From: an uncultured Gammaproteobacteria bacterium
GTDB lineage: Bacteria; Pseudomonadota; Gammaproteobacteria; Arenicellales; UBA868
DNA: 19,156 nucleotides
Assembly (NCBI GenBank): GCA_913051905.1
Contig: CAJXBY010000035.1
Span: 1 to 19,156, forward strand
Reading direction: 5' to 3'
Numbering within the stretch: the first letter of the stretch is position 1; each line of letters starts with the position of its first letter. The notes below the pieces were generated by a model. It was not told where the DNA came from. It searched no databases and saw nothing but the letters and a program-made list of their open reading frames with translations. The translations under genes were made by a program, and so were the position numbers. Shown here piece after piece: positions 1-7,589 of the stretch.

Positions 1-1215
1 CAGGCTATTCAGGCCGGCTGGCGGGAACGCCTGTCGCTTCTCCGTGTCTCTGATTTTCGCAAAATCTGGCTGGCGGGTGGGCTCTACGGCACGGTCAGGT
101 GGCTGGATATGCTGGCGGTCGGGGTATTCACCTATGAGGTTACGAATTCGCCGCTGATTGTCGCATTCATGGTCTTTCTGCGCCTGTTGCCCCTGATTCT
201 GATGGGCACGGTGATTGGCGCACTGGCCGAGCGGTTCAATCGCCGCCGCATGCTCCTCGGCGGTCTCATCGTCCTGTCGGTTGTCTGCGCGGTACTTGGG
301 CTTCTGGCCTTAAGTGGCCGAATTACACTCTGGCACGTTGGAGTGGGTGCGTTGGTGAACGGCACGCTGTTCTCGGCTGATTTTTCGGTTCGGCGTATGC
401 TGCTGGGTGAAGTGGCGGGCTTATCACGCCTCGGTGCGGCTATGGGACTGGATTCGGCCACCAACAATGCAACCCGCATGGCCGGTCCACTGATCGGCGG
501 ACTGGTCTACCAGGCGATCGGGCTGGAAGGCACTTACCTGGTAGGATTCCTGCTTACCGGGCTTGCTGCGTTGCTGATCGCACGGCTGACGGGTGATACG
601 TCAACACCGGCGGTGCGTGGGTCTTCCCTGCTGCAGGATATTGTAGAGGGGCTGCGCTACATACGTACCAACCGGGTAGTGACCTCGGTTCTGGTGATTA
701 CGGTGCTCATGAATCTGTTTGCGTTCCCTTACCTGGGGATGATCCCGGTCATTGGTAAGGACGTCTTGAATCTGTCGCCTTCACTGATCGGCGTACTCGC
801 GGCTGCGGACGGCTGCGGGGCATTTTTCGGGGCGTTGATTGTCGCGGTGTTTGCGCCCTCAACAGCGTTCCGCCGCATTTTTTTCGTTGGGTCGACGGTT
901 GTCCTTCTGGCGGTATTGGTGTTTTCTTTGTCGCCGATGTTTGGCCTGTCCGTGTCTGTGTTGTTGATCGGTGGCCTCGGTCTGGCTGGGTTCGGTACGA
1001 TGCAGACGACGCTCATTTTTGTCGAGGTACCCTCAGCCGTTCGGGGCAGAGTGCTCGGTGTTCTGACGGTATGTATCGGTACGATGCCGATCGGCATGCT
1101 GGCAGTGGGTTATCTTGCCAATTGGGTGGGTACAGCACGCGCGATCAGCCTCATGTCAGTGTGTGGGCTGGTGGCGATCACAGTAGTTATGGTGCTGTGG
1201 CGGGAGAGGCGGTGA
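1..1215 (+). CDS. MFS transporter, 5' end cut by window edge
   Basis: The frame is open from base 1 and ends at TGA 1213-1215, giving 404 residues. The first ATG in view (109) lies inside the conserved region, so the true start is upstream and probably only a short N-terminal tail is missing. The visible N-terminus (RLSLLRVSDFRKIWLAGG) is the usual cytoplasmic lead-in to helix 1 of MFS_3/EntS-like exporters. The loop ALAERFNRRRML is the family's motif A between helices 2 and 3. About ten to eleven further hydrophobic segments follow, and the protein ends in a basic tail (WRERR). It is an inner-membrane secondary transporter, by family most likely an efflux carrier; the substrate cannot be read. 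The next gene begins about 100 bp downstream on the same strand and encodes a C-S lyase, so export of a thiol or amino acid is possible but unproven. Confidence 0.88.
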   Translation, partial: QAIQAGWRERLSLLRVSDFRKIWLAGGLYGTVRWLDMLAVGVFTYEVTNSPLIVAFMVFLRLLPLILMGTVIGALAERFNRRRMLLGGLIVLSVVCAVLGLLALSGRITLWHVGVGALVNGTLFSADFSVRRMLLGEVAGLSRLGAAMGLDSATNNATRMAGPLIGGLVYQAIGLEGTYLVGFLLTGLAALLIARLTGDTSTPAVRGSSLLQDIVEGLRYIRTNRVVTSVLVITVLMNLFAFPYLGMIPVIGKDVLNLSPSLIGVLAAADGCGAFFGALIVAVFAPSTAFRRIFFVGSTVVLLAVLVFSLSPMFGLSVSVLLIGGLGLAGFGTMQTTLIFVEVPSAVRGRVLGVLTVCIGTMPIGMLAVGYLANWVGTARAISLMSVCGLVAITVVMVLWRERR

Positions 1216-1306
1216 ATTTCTGACACCTGGAAGGGTTAGAATTTAGCCCGTTTCGCCATGGAGGCCGTCGTGGAATCAAATAGAAGTGCGTGTTTCTTGG
1301 GGACCT

Positions 1307-1312
1307 GGGGAG
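1307..1312 (+). promoter_or_regulatory. Ribosome binding site for the C-S lyase gene
   Basis: GGGGAG lies 6 nt before ATG 1319. It decides this start over the in-frame GTG at 1286, which has no comparable site. An out-of-frame ATG at 1315 lies in the spacer. Confidence 0.6.
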
Positions 1313-1318
1313 TCATGG

Positions 1319-2539
1319 ATGGACATTGATTTTGATCAGAAAATCGATCACCGGGGGGTGAATTCGATCAAATGGGAATTTGTGATCGGTAAAGACGGAC
1401 TCAGGCACTGGGACCTGACCGATCCAGAGCATGGCGACGATCAGGTCCTGCCAATGTGGGTCGCGGACATGGACTTCACCGCAGCCGAGCCCATTGTCGA
1501 TGCGGTGACGCGCCGTGCAGCCCGCGGTCTTTATGGTTACGCCTCGAAAACAGACAGTTACCTGTCGTCTGTCGCCAGTTGGATGCAGCGCCGCAAGAAC
1601 TGGCCCGTCGATGTGGAGTGGATCGTTCTGACACCGGGGGTAGTGGCTGCCCTGCATATCATCGTTCGCCGCTTTACTGCGCCGGGCGACAAAATCTTGA
1701 TTCAGCGGCCGGTCTACCATCCATTCACCTATGCGATCAGCACCAATGACCGGCAAGTAGTTTCCAGTTCCTTGTTGTTGAAAGGGGACCGGTATGAGAT
1801 GGATTTTGCCGACCTCGAGCGCAAGGCCGCCGACCCGGAGGTCAAGCTCGCGATTCTGTGCAGTCCGCACAACCCTGTGGGCAGAGTGTGGTCCGAAGAT
1901 GAGCTGACGCGATATGCTTCCATCTGCAGCAAGAACGATGTGATGGTGATCGCCGATGAGATCCACAGTGATCTGATCATGCCGGGTCAGCAGTTCTTCT
2001 GCTATGGTCGTCTAGATGCACAACTGACGCACAACTCGGTGATCTGTACCGCACCGAGCAAGACCTTCAACGTTGCCGGCCTGCAGACGTCCAACATTAT
2101 TGTGGAGAATTCCCGGTTGCGAGACGAACTCAGGACTGAACTTCGGGCAAATGGCCTGTATGGGACCAGTCCGTTCGGACTGGTCGGTACAGAAGCGGCT
2201 TACAATGAGGGCGAGCCCTGGCTGGAGCAGGTCATTGCTTACATCTGGGACAATCTGCAGTATCTTGACGCTTTTCTGAAGGCGAATGTTCCCAACCTCA
2301 AAATGATTTCAATCGAAGGCACCTATCTCGCCTGGATCGATTGTCGAGAACTGGGTCTGACCGGCGAGGCGCTGGATAGCCTGATGATGGACCAGGCCAA
2401 GGTGTATGTAGACAGCGGCCAGAAGTTCGGGCCCGAAGGCGAAGGTTTTCTCCGGATGAATGTAGCCTGCAGGCGCCGGACATTGGAACAAGCGCTGGGA
2501 AGGATCAGTCAAGTGGTCAGTGAACTCGGTACAGACTGA
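1319..2539 (+). CDS. PatB/MalY-type PLP C-S beta-lyase or aminotransferase
   Basis: This is a 406-residue fold-type I PLP enzyme of the MalY/PatB group, which cleaves the C-S bond of cystathionine, cysteine or cysteine conjugates to a thiol, pyruvate and ammonia; some members transaminate. The N-terminus (DFDQKIDHRGVNSIKWE) and LPMWVADMDF at about 44-53 are group signatures. PLP-binding positions seen are N185 in SPHNPVGR, D213 in ADEIHSD, Schiff-base K248 in APSKTFNVAGL and carboxylate-binding R379 in FLRMNVAC. An in-frame GTG at 1286 would add 11 residues. I chose ATG 1319 because GGGGAG (1307-1312) sits 6 nt upstream and because family proteins begin at this point. The protein is cytoplasmic and full length. 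A short-chain dehydrogenase gene follows after 56 bp and a rhodanese gene beyond it, which fits handling of reduced sulfur. Whether it is mainly a lyase or an aminotransferase cannot be decided here. Confidence 0.9.
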   Translation: MDIDFDQKIDHRGVNSIKWEFVIGKDGLRHWDLTDPEHGDDQVLPMWVADMDFTAAEPIVDAVTRRAARGLYGYASKTDSYLSSVASWMQRRKNWPVDVEWIVLTPGVVAALHIIVRRFTAPGDKILIQRPVYHPFTYAISTNDRQVVSSSLLLKGDRYEMDFADLERKAADPEVKLAILCSPHNPVGRVWSEDELTRYASICSKNDVMVIADEIHSDLIMPGQQFFCYGRLDAQLTHNSVICTAPSKTFNVAGLQTSNIIVENSRLRDELRTELRANGLYGTSPFGLVGTEAAYNEGEPWLEQVIAYIWDNLQYLDAFLKANVPNLKMISIEGTYLAWIDCRELGLTGEALDSLMMDQAKVYVDSGQKFGPEGEGFLRMNVACRRRTLEQALGRISQVVSELGTD

Positions 2540-2595
2540 ACGCCCCGCCCGGAACAGGAGAAACCCGCCAATATTATGGATTCGGAATCATCGTT

Positions 2596-3318
2596 TTGAA
2601 ACATATGATCATCTCAGGAGGGTCGCGCGGTCTTGGCGCAGCGCTGATCGTCGAATACCAGAGAGCGGGTTACCAGATCATGGAGCTGTCACGCAGCGGC
2701 ACCTTGCCCGGTTCGGTGACTGTTGATCTGTCGCAACCGGAAAGTGCACAGGAGATCCTGTCAGCATCTTTTGAGCGTCTTGCGACCGGTGCCTGCGAAG
2801 AGTTGCTGTTGTTCAACAATGCCGGTGACGTCATGCCTATCGGAGAAACCGCAGACAAGCCGACCGAGGCCGTGCTCAAAAACATCAATCTCAACTACGC
2901 CGGTGCCATCGTCCTGCTGAGAGCCTTTATTCAGGCCTTTCAGGCGCTCAACTGTGTGAAGACCGTCATCAATGTCTCGTCGGGTGCTGCGCTGCATGGT
3001 GTGCAAGGCTGGTCTCTTTATTGCGCGGCGAAAGCCGGGATCGAGCACTTCATTCGCACCGTCGCCCTGGAGCAGTCAGCACACCGCTATCCCATCAGTG
3101 CGATCAATGTCAGCCCCGGTCTCATCGATACGGATATGCAACACACGATCCGCTCTGCAGCAGCAGGAGATTTTCCTCGTCTGTCTGAATTTAAAGACTT
3201 CAAAGCGTCGGGTGCACTGCGCCGACCGGAAGAGGTCGCACGTGGTTTTCGGACCCTGCTGGCCGGGGACCCTGCATCGGGGAGCCGCCATGAGATTGCA
3301 GATTATCTTGACTCATGA
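2596..3318 (+). CDS. Short-chain dehydrogenase/reductase, YueD/sepiapterin reductase-like
   Basis: This is a classical SDR of 240 residues. The cofactor loop GGSRGLG is at 8-14. Arg33 follows the second beta strand (MELSRSG), which usually means NADPH. NNAG is at 74-77, and the catalytic Ser128/129 (NVSSG), Tyr142 and Lys146 (YCAAK) are all present, followed by SPGLIDTDM at about 173-181. The general shape matches the bacterial benzil reductase/sepiapterin reductase-like group (YueD), which reduces ketones or diketones in the cytoplasm; the true substrate is unknown. TTG at 2596 gives the family-length N-terminus (MKHMIISGG). ATG at 2605 is the alternative; neither has a strong ribosome site. 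It lies 56 bp after the C-S lyase gene and 82 bp before the rhodanese gene. Confidence 0.85.
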   Translation: MKHMIISGGSRGLGAALIVEYQRAGYQIMELSRSGTLPGSVTVDLSQPESAQEILSASFERLATGACEELLLFNNAGDVMPIGETADKPTEAVLKNINLNYAGAIVLLRAFIQAFQALNCVKTVINVSSGAALHGVQGWSLYCAAKAGIEHFIRTVALEQSAHRYPISAINVSPGLIDTDMQHTIRSAAAGDFPRLSEFKDFKASGALRRPEEVARGFRTLLAGDPASGSRHEIADYLDS

Positions 3319-3400
3319 TCCGGATTGAACCCGACTAACCGTCTGTGGATCAAGCTGTCTTCAGATCGGGGAAATTGAACGAAAGCAACAGGAGAGTCAT

Positions 3401-3796
3401 ATGATCACCAAGGGTATCAAGCAGCTGTGTGCAGAAGCCGAGGCACTCGTTGAAACGTGGACCGTCGATCAAGCCCATGCCCATCTTGACGATGATGATG
3501 TCGTTTTCGTGGACATACGGGATATCAGAGAGCTTTGGCGTGAAGGCGCGATTCCCGGTGCGGTGCACGCCCCGCGAGGCATGCTCGAGTTCTGGGTGGA
3601 TCCCGAAAGCCCTTACGCCCGGGATGTCTTTCAGACCGGCAAGCGCTTTATGTTTTTCTGCGCCGGGGGATTGCGCTCAGCCTTGGCGGCCAGAGCCATG
3701 CAGGAAATGGGCCTGACACCGGTCTGCCATATGGAAGGCGGTTACAGCGCGTGGAAGAAAAAGAGCTATCCGATGGAGGCCAAAGAAAAAAAATAG
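3401..3796 (+). CDS. Single-domain rhodanese-like sulfurtransferase
   Basis: This 131-residue protein carries one rhodanese domain. It has the entry motif VVFVDIRDIRE at about 34-44, the HxPG-like EGAIPGAVHAPRG at about 48-60, and an active-site loop starting at Cys87 (CAGGLRS). The loop has the six-residue length that holds a persulfide in sulfurtransferases. The closing motif MEGGYSAWKK is at about 111-120, and the C-terminus is lysine-rich. No signal peptide is visible, so it should be cytoplasmic. The start is secure because AGGAG at 3390-3394 lies 6 nt before ATG 3401. As the last gene of the left + strand group, after a C-S lyase, it could accept or pass on sulfane sulfur; that role is inference. 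The - strand operon ends 14 bp beyond its stop. Confidence 0.9.
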   Translation: MITKGIKQLCAEAEALVETWTVDQAHAHLDDDDVVFVDIRDIRELWREGAIPGAVHAPRGMLEFWVDPESPYARDVFQTGKRFMFFCAGGLRSALAARAMQEMGLTPVCHMEGGYSAWKKKSYPMEAKEKK

Positions 3797-3810
3797 CGCC
3801 GGGCGTTGTC

Positions 3811-4800
3811 TCAAAGACGGTGTAGCCTCCCCCGTTCGACCAGATCGAGCCAGGTGGCTTCATCAATGTTGCTGCCGCACAGGATAGCTGCCACGCGCTG
3901 GCCGGTGAGTTGGCCTTTGAGCGGGCCGGCGAGCGCTGCGAGCACAGCGGCGCCCGCTGCTTCCAGGGTGAACTTGAGGCTATCGAAGGCCACGGCCATG
4001 CTCTGGCAGAGGGCGTCATCATCGACGAGCACGATTTCGTCCACCACTTTCTGACACACGGCGAAGCTTTCCGGGCAGTGCAGCGGCGCGCCCATGCTGT
4101 CAGCAATGGTGTCGACCGAAACTTTCTCCAGCGGCTTGCCCAGTTTCAGGCTCTCGCTCATGCCGGCCGCACCGACAGGCTCAACCCCGATGACGCGCAC
4201 CGACGGCTGCACGGCTTTGACTGCTGAGCCAACGCCGGAAATCAGCCCCCCACCACCGACAGCAACAATCACCGTGTCAAGTTCGGCGACCGATTCGGCG
4301 ATTTCGAGTCCCAAGGTCGCAGTGCCCTGCATGGTCCGAATGCCTTCAAAGGGATGGATGATGCTTCGGTTCTCTTCGGAGGCGATCTTTTCCATGGTCG
4401 GGAAACCGAGAGACATATCGTCGACCAGAACCACTTCGGCACCAAAAGCGCGGCACTTGGAAACTCTGGCTGGGTTTGCACCTTTATGCATAACGACTTT
4501 GGCCGAAACGCCCAGTACCTGGGCGGCATAGGCGACCGCAATGGCGTGGTTACCGGCACTGACTGCGGTCACGCCCTTGTTTGGTTCGGCCTCAGAACGG
4601 GTCAGAATATTGTTGATCGCTCCACGGGCTTTGAAGCTTCCGGTCTTCTGCAGAAACTCAAGTTTAAGATGGAGTTCTCCGTCACCGATCCGATCATGGG
4701 TCCAGGGGTCCTGCCAGTAAAAGATCGGTGTCCGGCTCACATAGGGCTGGATTCTGCGGGCAGTTGCCCGGATGTCTTCAAGATCAAGTGTGGCGTTCAT
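3811..4800 (-). CDS. Threonine/serine dehydratase-like PLP enzyme (copy B)
   Basis: This is a 329-residue fold-type II PLP enzyme related to catabolic threonine/serine dehydratases, which deaminate a beta-hydroxy amino acid to a 2-oxo acid and ammonia. Schiff-base Lys57 is in KTGSFKARGA. The PLP-contact loop is SAGNHA (81-86), the phosphate loop GGGGL is at 182-186, and the pyridine-N region is CGSN (308-311). It is one catalytic domain only, without the C-terminal ACT-like regulatory domains of biosynthetic IlvA, so a degradative role is likely. It is the last gene of the - strand operon, 57 bp after a second, clearly different dehydratase. Serine racemase and hydroxyaspartate dehydratase share this fold and cannot be excluded. 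No strong Shine-Dalgarno precedes ATG 4800. Confidence 0.85.
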   Translation of the reverse strand: MNATLDLEDIRATARRIQPYVSRTPIFYWQDPWTHDRIGDGELHLKLEFLQKTGSFKARGAINNILTRSEAEPNKGVTAVSAGNHAIAVAYAAQVLGVSAKVVMHKGANPARVSKCRAFGAEVVLVDDMSLGFPTMEKIASEENRSIIHPFEGIRTMQGTATLGLEIAESVAELDTVIVAVGGGGLISGVGSAVKAVQPSVRVIGVEPVGAAGMSESLKLGKPLEKVSVDTIADSMGAPLHCPESFAVCQKVVDEIVLVDDDALCQSMAVAFDSLKFTLEAAGAAVLAALAGPLKGQLTGQRVAAILCGSNIDEATWLDLVERGRLHRL

Positions 4801-4857
4801 GATATTTCATCCATCACTGGGTTGCTCCGTCTACCAGGTGCCGACCGCTCAGGGTGA

Positions 4858-5853
4858 TCACGAGGTGAAATCTCCTGCCAGTACTTTCTGGAGTTTCTCT
4901 AGCTCGATGTTGCCGCCGCACACAATGATAGCGACTCGTTTGCCGGCGTATCGTTGGCAGGACTTACGGTAGGCGGCGATGGCGACTCCGGCGGCACCTT
5001 CGATGGCCATTCGGTGTTCAGACAGGAAGAAGGTCATGGCATCAGCGATCTCATTCTCACTGACATCGACCCAGTGGTCCACGAAACTCGTACAGAGCTC
5101 AAAAGTGACCGCACCGTCTTCAACACCGCCGGCCGTGCCGTCAGACAAGGTCGCGCTGCTGGACAAATCCAGGATCCGTCCCGCCTGAACCGAGCGCATC
5201 ATGACGGCCGAATTCTCCGCCGCACAACCGACGATCTGGACCTCAGGTCGGGTCGCCTTGAGGTAGGTCGCAATTCCTGAGATCAGGCCGCCTCCGCCTA
5301 CAGCAACGAATACTGCATCGAGATCATCTATCTGGCGTTCCAGCTCCACCGCAATGGTGCCCTGGCCCGCCACCACCTCGATGTCGTTGTAGGGTGAGAT
5401 GAACGTCATGCCGTCCCGCTCCGCCTGACGAAACGCTTCCGCGTCTGTGTCCACCACATCGGTACCGTAGTAGGTCAGGGTACCGCCCAGCTGCTCGATG
5501 TTCCGGGCTTTGCCCGGCGAGACGTTGGTCGGAACGAACACCGTGCCGGCCTGGCCCAGGGTGCCCAGCGCATAGGCGACACCGGCACCGTGATTGCCGG
5601 ATGACGAGGTCACGATGCCGCGTTTTCTGTCCGCCGCGGAGAGCGAGAGAATCTTGTTGAAGGCACCGCGCAGCTTGAAAGAGCCGCTGTACTGGAGGTT
5701 CTCCAGCTTGCAGTACACTGATCCACCGGACAGTCTGCTGAGGGCCGGTGAGAACTCGAGATAGGTCTCCCGAATATGGCCACGTATCCGGGATTCCGCC
5801 TCATTGACGCGGTCGGCGAGTGCGTGAAGATCGTTGTTCACAGGCTCAACCAC
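4858..5853 (-). CDS. EutB/threonine dehydratase-like PLP enzyme (copy A)
   Basis: This is a 331-residue fold-type II PLP lyase. Lys60 in YSGSFKLRGA is the expected Schiff-base residue. SSSGNHG (83-89) binds substrate and cofactor, GGGGL (186-190) holds the phosphate and CGGN (312-315) lies at the ring nitrogen. There is no regulatory domain. The layout matches threonine/serine dehydratases and the EutB dehydratase assigned to hydroxyectoine use; I cannot separate these by eye. The start is GTG 5853, which overlaps the TGA of the methyltransferase gene by 8 bp, so translation is probably coupled. No ATG is available near the conserved N-terminus. It differs widely from copy B downstream, so the pair is not a recent duplication and the two may act on different hydroxy amino acids or isomers. 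Confidence 0.84.
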   Translation of the reverse strand: MVEPVNNDLHALADRVNEAESRIRGHIRETYLEFSPALSRLSGGSVYCKLENLQYSGSFKLRGAFNKILSLSAADRKRGIVTSSSGNHGAGVAYALGTLGQAGTVFVPTNVSPGKARNIEQLGGTLTYYGTDVVDTDAEAFRQAERDGMTFISPYNDIEVVAGQGTIAVELERQIDDLDAVFVAVGGGGLISGIATYLKATRPEVQIVGCAAENSAVMMRSVQAGRILDLSSSATLSDGTAGGVEDGAVTFELCTSFVDHWVDVSENEIADAMTFFLSEHRMAIEGAAGVAIAAYRKSCQRYAGKRVAIIVCGGNIELEKLQKVLAGDFTS

Positions 5854-6592
5854 CGGATTTCCTCGCCAAAAAGCTCATGCAGCCGGTTGGCAGTGGGACG
5901 GTACCGTAGGCGGTCGACAGACTGACCTCGAAGCCCAGAGTCTGCAGTTCTTCCCGGAGGTCATCCGGGTCGATCAGGCGCAGCCTGTGTGTCTCATCGT
6001 GACGCTCGTAGAGACCATCCTGTTCGACAAAGCTGTGGATCATTCGAGTCAAAGTAGTGCCCGAGGCATCGGTGGCCGTTTCAACCAGCACTACCCAGCC
6101 GTCGTCTCTGTGAAAATGTCGTCCCGTTGTGTCGGCCCGGTCCGGGGTTGCCACATCGAAGAGAAGAAGTCCGCCGGCTGGAAGCGCAGCACAGACCCTC
6201 CTCAGAACACAGCTCAGGGCTGATGCATCGTTTTCCGGGTCGAAAAGATAATTGAAACATTCGCCGATCGCAGTTACAGCGATGGACTGTACGATCTTTG
6301 CATCGAATAGGGATTCCTGGCGAAAACCGCCGTCAGGAGCACGCTGCCGGGCAAGGGACAGCATCGCGGCCGACTGATCGATCCCTTCGACACGGTAACC
6401 GAATTCGCTGAGTCTCCCCGCCAGTACACCGCTGCCGCAGCCCAGATCGGTGACTGTATCCCGCTGCCCGCCGTCATCGCCCAGCGTTGCTATCAGAACG
6501 TCCGCAGCTGCATCTGCGACCTGTGCAAAGCCGCTGTCGTGGATATGACTGAGTGCGTACCCGTAATATTCCGGACAGGTGGGGGCCGGCAT
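5846..6592 (-). CDS. Class I SAM-dependent methyltransferase
   Basis: This is a 248-residue protein with a Rossmann-type methyltransferase core. SAM motif I is VTDLGCGSGVL (about 47-57), the acidic ribose-binding residue is Asp72 in VEGIDQSAAML, and a post-motif strand AGGLLLFDVATP lies at about 139-150. The second half (about 155-230) resembles small-molecule methyltransferases; the acceptor is unknown. The frame is open back to 6646, but that would overlap the upstream gene by 47 bp. ATG 6592 leaves a 7 bp gap and starts just before the conserved helix, so I prefer it. Its 3' end overlaps the dehydratase start by 8 bp, tying it firmly to the operon. Why a methyltransferase sits among hydrolases and dehydratases is not clear from the sequence. 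Confidence 0.82.
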   Translation of the reverse strand: MPAPTCPEYYGYALSHIHDSGFAQVADAAADVLIATLGDDGGQRDTVTDLGCGSGVLAGRLSEFGYRVEGIDQSAAMLSLARQRAPDGGFRQESLFDAKIVQSIAVTAIGECFNYLFDPENDASALSCVLRRVCAALPAGGLLLFDVATPDRADTTGRHFHRDDGWVVLVETATDASGTTLTRMIHSFVEQDGLYERHDETHRLRLIDPDDLREELQTLGFEVSLSTAYGTVPLPTGCMSFLARKSGG

Positions 6593-6599
6593 GATCGGC

Positions 6600-7538
6600 T
6601 TAGCCCCAGCGCTCACTGACCCTGACGAAGGTGCGTTCCTCTTCAACGTGCTGGCTCATGTCACCGGTCTGGTAAATAAAGGTACGACCCTTCACGCTGG
6701 TAAAGCCGCCCGGTGCCCCCTTGCTGTCTAGGGCAACGATGTTCATGCCTGAGACATACGGTCCACCCAGATCGGTCAGGTCCTGCATTGCGCGGATTCC
6801 CGCTTCTTGGACCGATGCGCCCGTCTTGAGGTAGAAGACCACGCTATGTGCGCTGGCACTGCGGATCGCCATCTCACCCATGCCAGTACAGCCGGCCGCG
6901 CCATATCGGTTGTCCGCATAATTCCCCGCGCCGATGATAGGTGAGTCACCGACCCTGCCAGGATATTTCCAGGCCCAGCCGCTGGTGCTCACTCCGGTAC
7001 AGAGATTGCCGCGGTTGTCTCTGGCCAGAACGTTGACCGTACCACCAGTTTTTTCCGGGTCTGTTGCCAGCCGCACCCATTGATGCAGATCCGAGCGTGA
7101 GGCAAGTCCCGAAAATGTTTCAGGCGACATGTCCTCTTTGAGCCGCTCTTCCCGCAGGTCGGAGATCTCTTCTGTCACCATCCGGGCCTGATGTTCGAAT
7201 CCCATCTCTTGCGCAAATCGCTCGGCTCCGGTGCCTGCGAGCAGCACATGCGGCAGCACGTCTTTGACCTTCCGGGCGATTGATATGGCTTCACGGTACC
7301 CACTCATGGCGGCGACGGCGCCTGTCTCAAGAGTCGATCCATCCATGATGCTGGCGTCCAGCTGAAGTTCACCGAGCAGGTTGGGATAGCTGTTAAATCC
7401 CACCGTGTGGTCTTCCGGGTTGTCTTCGACCAGCCGTATGGTGGCCTCGACCGCATCCATTGCGGAGCCGCCATTCCTGAGAATGTCCATTCCGCGTTCG
7501 ATGCCGACTTCAGCATTGGTGCTGCCAACGATGATCAT
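6600..7538 (-). CDS. Glycosylasparaginase/isoaspartyl peptidase-family Ntn hydrolase
   Basis: This 312-residue protein belongs to the asparaginase-2 family, whose precursors cut themselves to expose an N-terminal threonine nucleophile. The predicted cut is before Thr167 (TGG/TVNV). Downstream are STSGWAWKYPGRVGDSPI (about 184-201), with the substrate-binding Arg and Asp in GRVGDSP, and CTGMGE (217-222). The N-terminal part, NGGSAMDAVEA (22-32) and VGFNSYPNLLGE (46-57), is closer to human-type glycosylasparaginase than to plant-type isoaspartyl peptidase. Such enzymes hydrolyse GlcNAc-asparagine to aspartate, and some also act on beta-aspartyl peptides. No signal peptide is seen, so the substrate must be imported; the divergent peptide importer could do this. 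The gene lies 51 bp after the DoeB-like gene and 7 bp before the methyltransferase gene. Confidence 0.88.
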   Translation of the reverse strand: MIIVGSTNAEVGIERGMDILRNGGSAMDAVEATIRLVEDNPEDHTVGFNSYPNLLGELQLDASIMDGSTLETGAVAAMSGYREAISIARKVKDVLPHVLLAGTGAERFAQEMGFEHQARMVTEEISDLREERLKEDMSPETFSGLASRSDLHQWVRLATDPEKTGGTVNVLARDNRGNLCTGVSTSGWAWKYPGRVGDSPIIGAGNYADNRYGAAGCTGMGEMAIRSASAHSVVFYLKTGASVQEAGIRAMQDLTDLGGPYVSGMNIVALDSKGAPGGFTSVKGRTFIYQTGDMSQHVEEERTFVRVSERWG

Positions 7539-7589
7539 CGAAATTTACCTTGCGGTTACCCGATCAGGCAGGGCTCTGCTGACCTGGGG

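Noticed and set aside
3797..3810. A bidirectional terminator between the converging rhodanese and dehydratase genes
   Set aside because: The gap is 14 bp and shows no convincing stem with a T-tract.
3811..5853. Calling either dehydratase biosynthetic IlvA
   Set aside because: Both are single-domain proteins of about 330 residues without the C-terminal regulatory region of IlvA, and no branched-chain amino acid genes are nearby.
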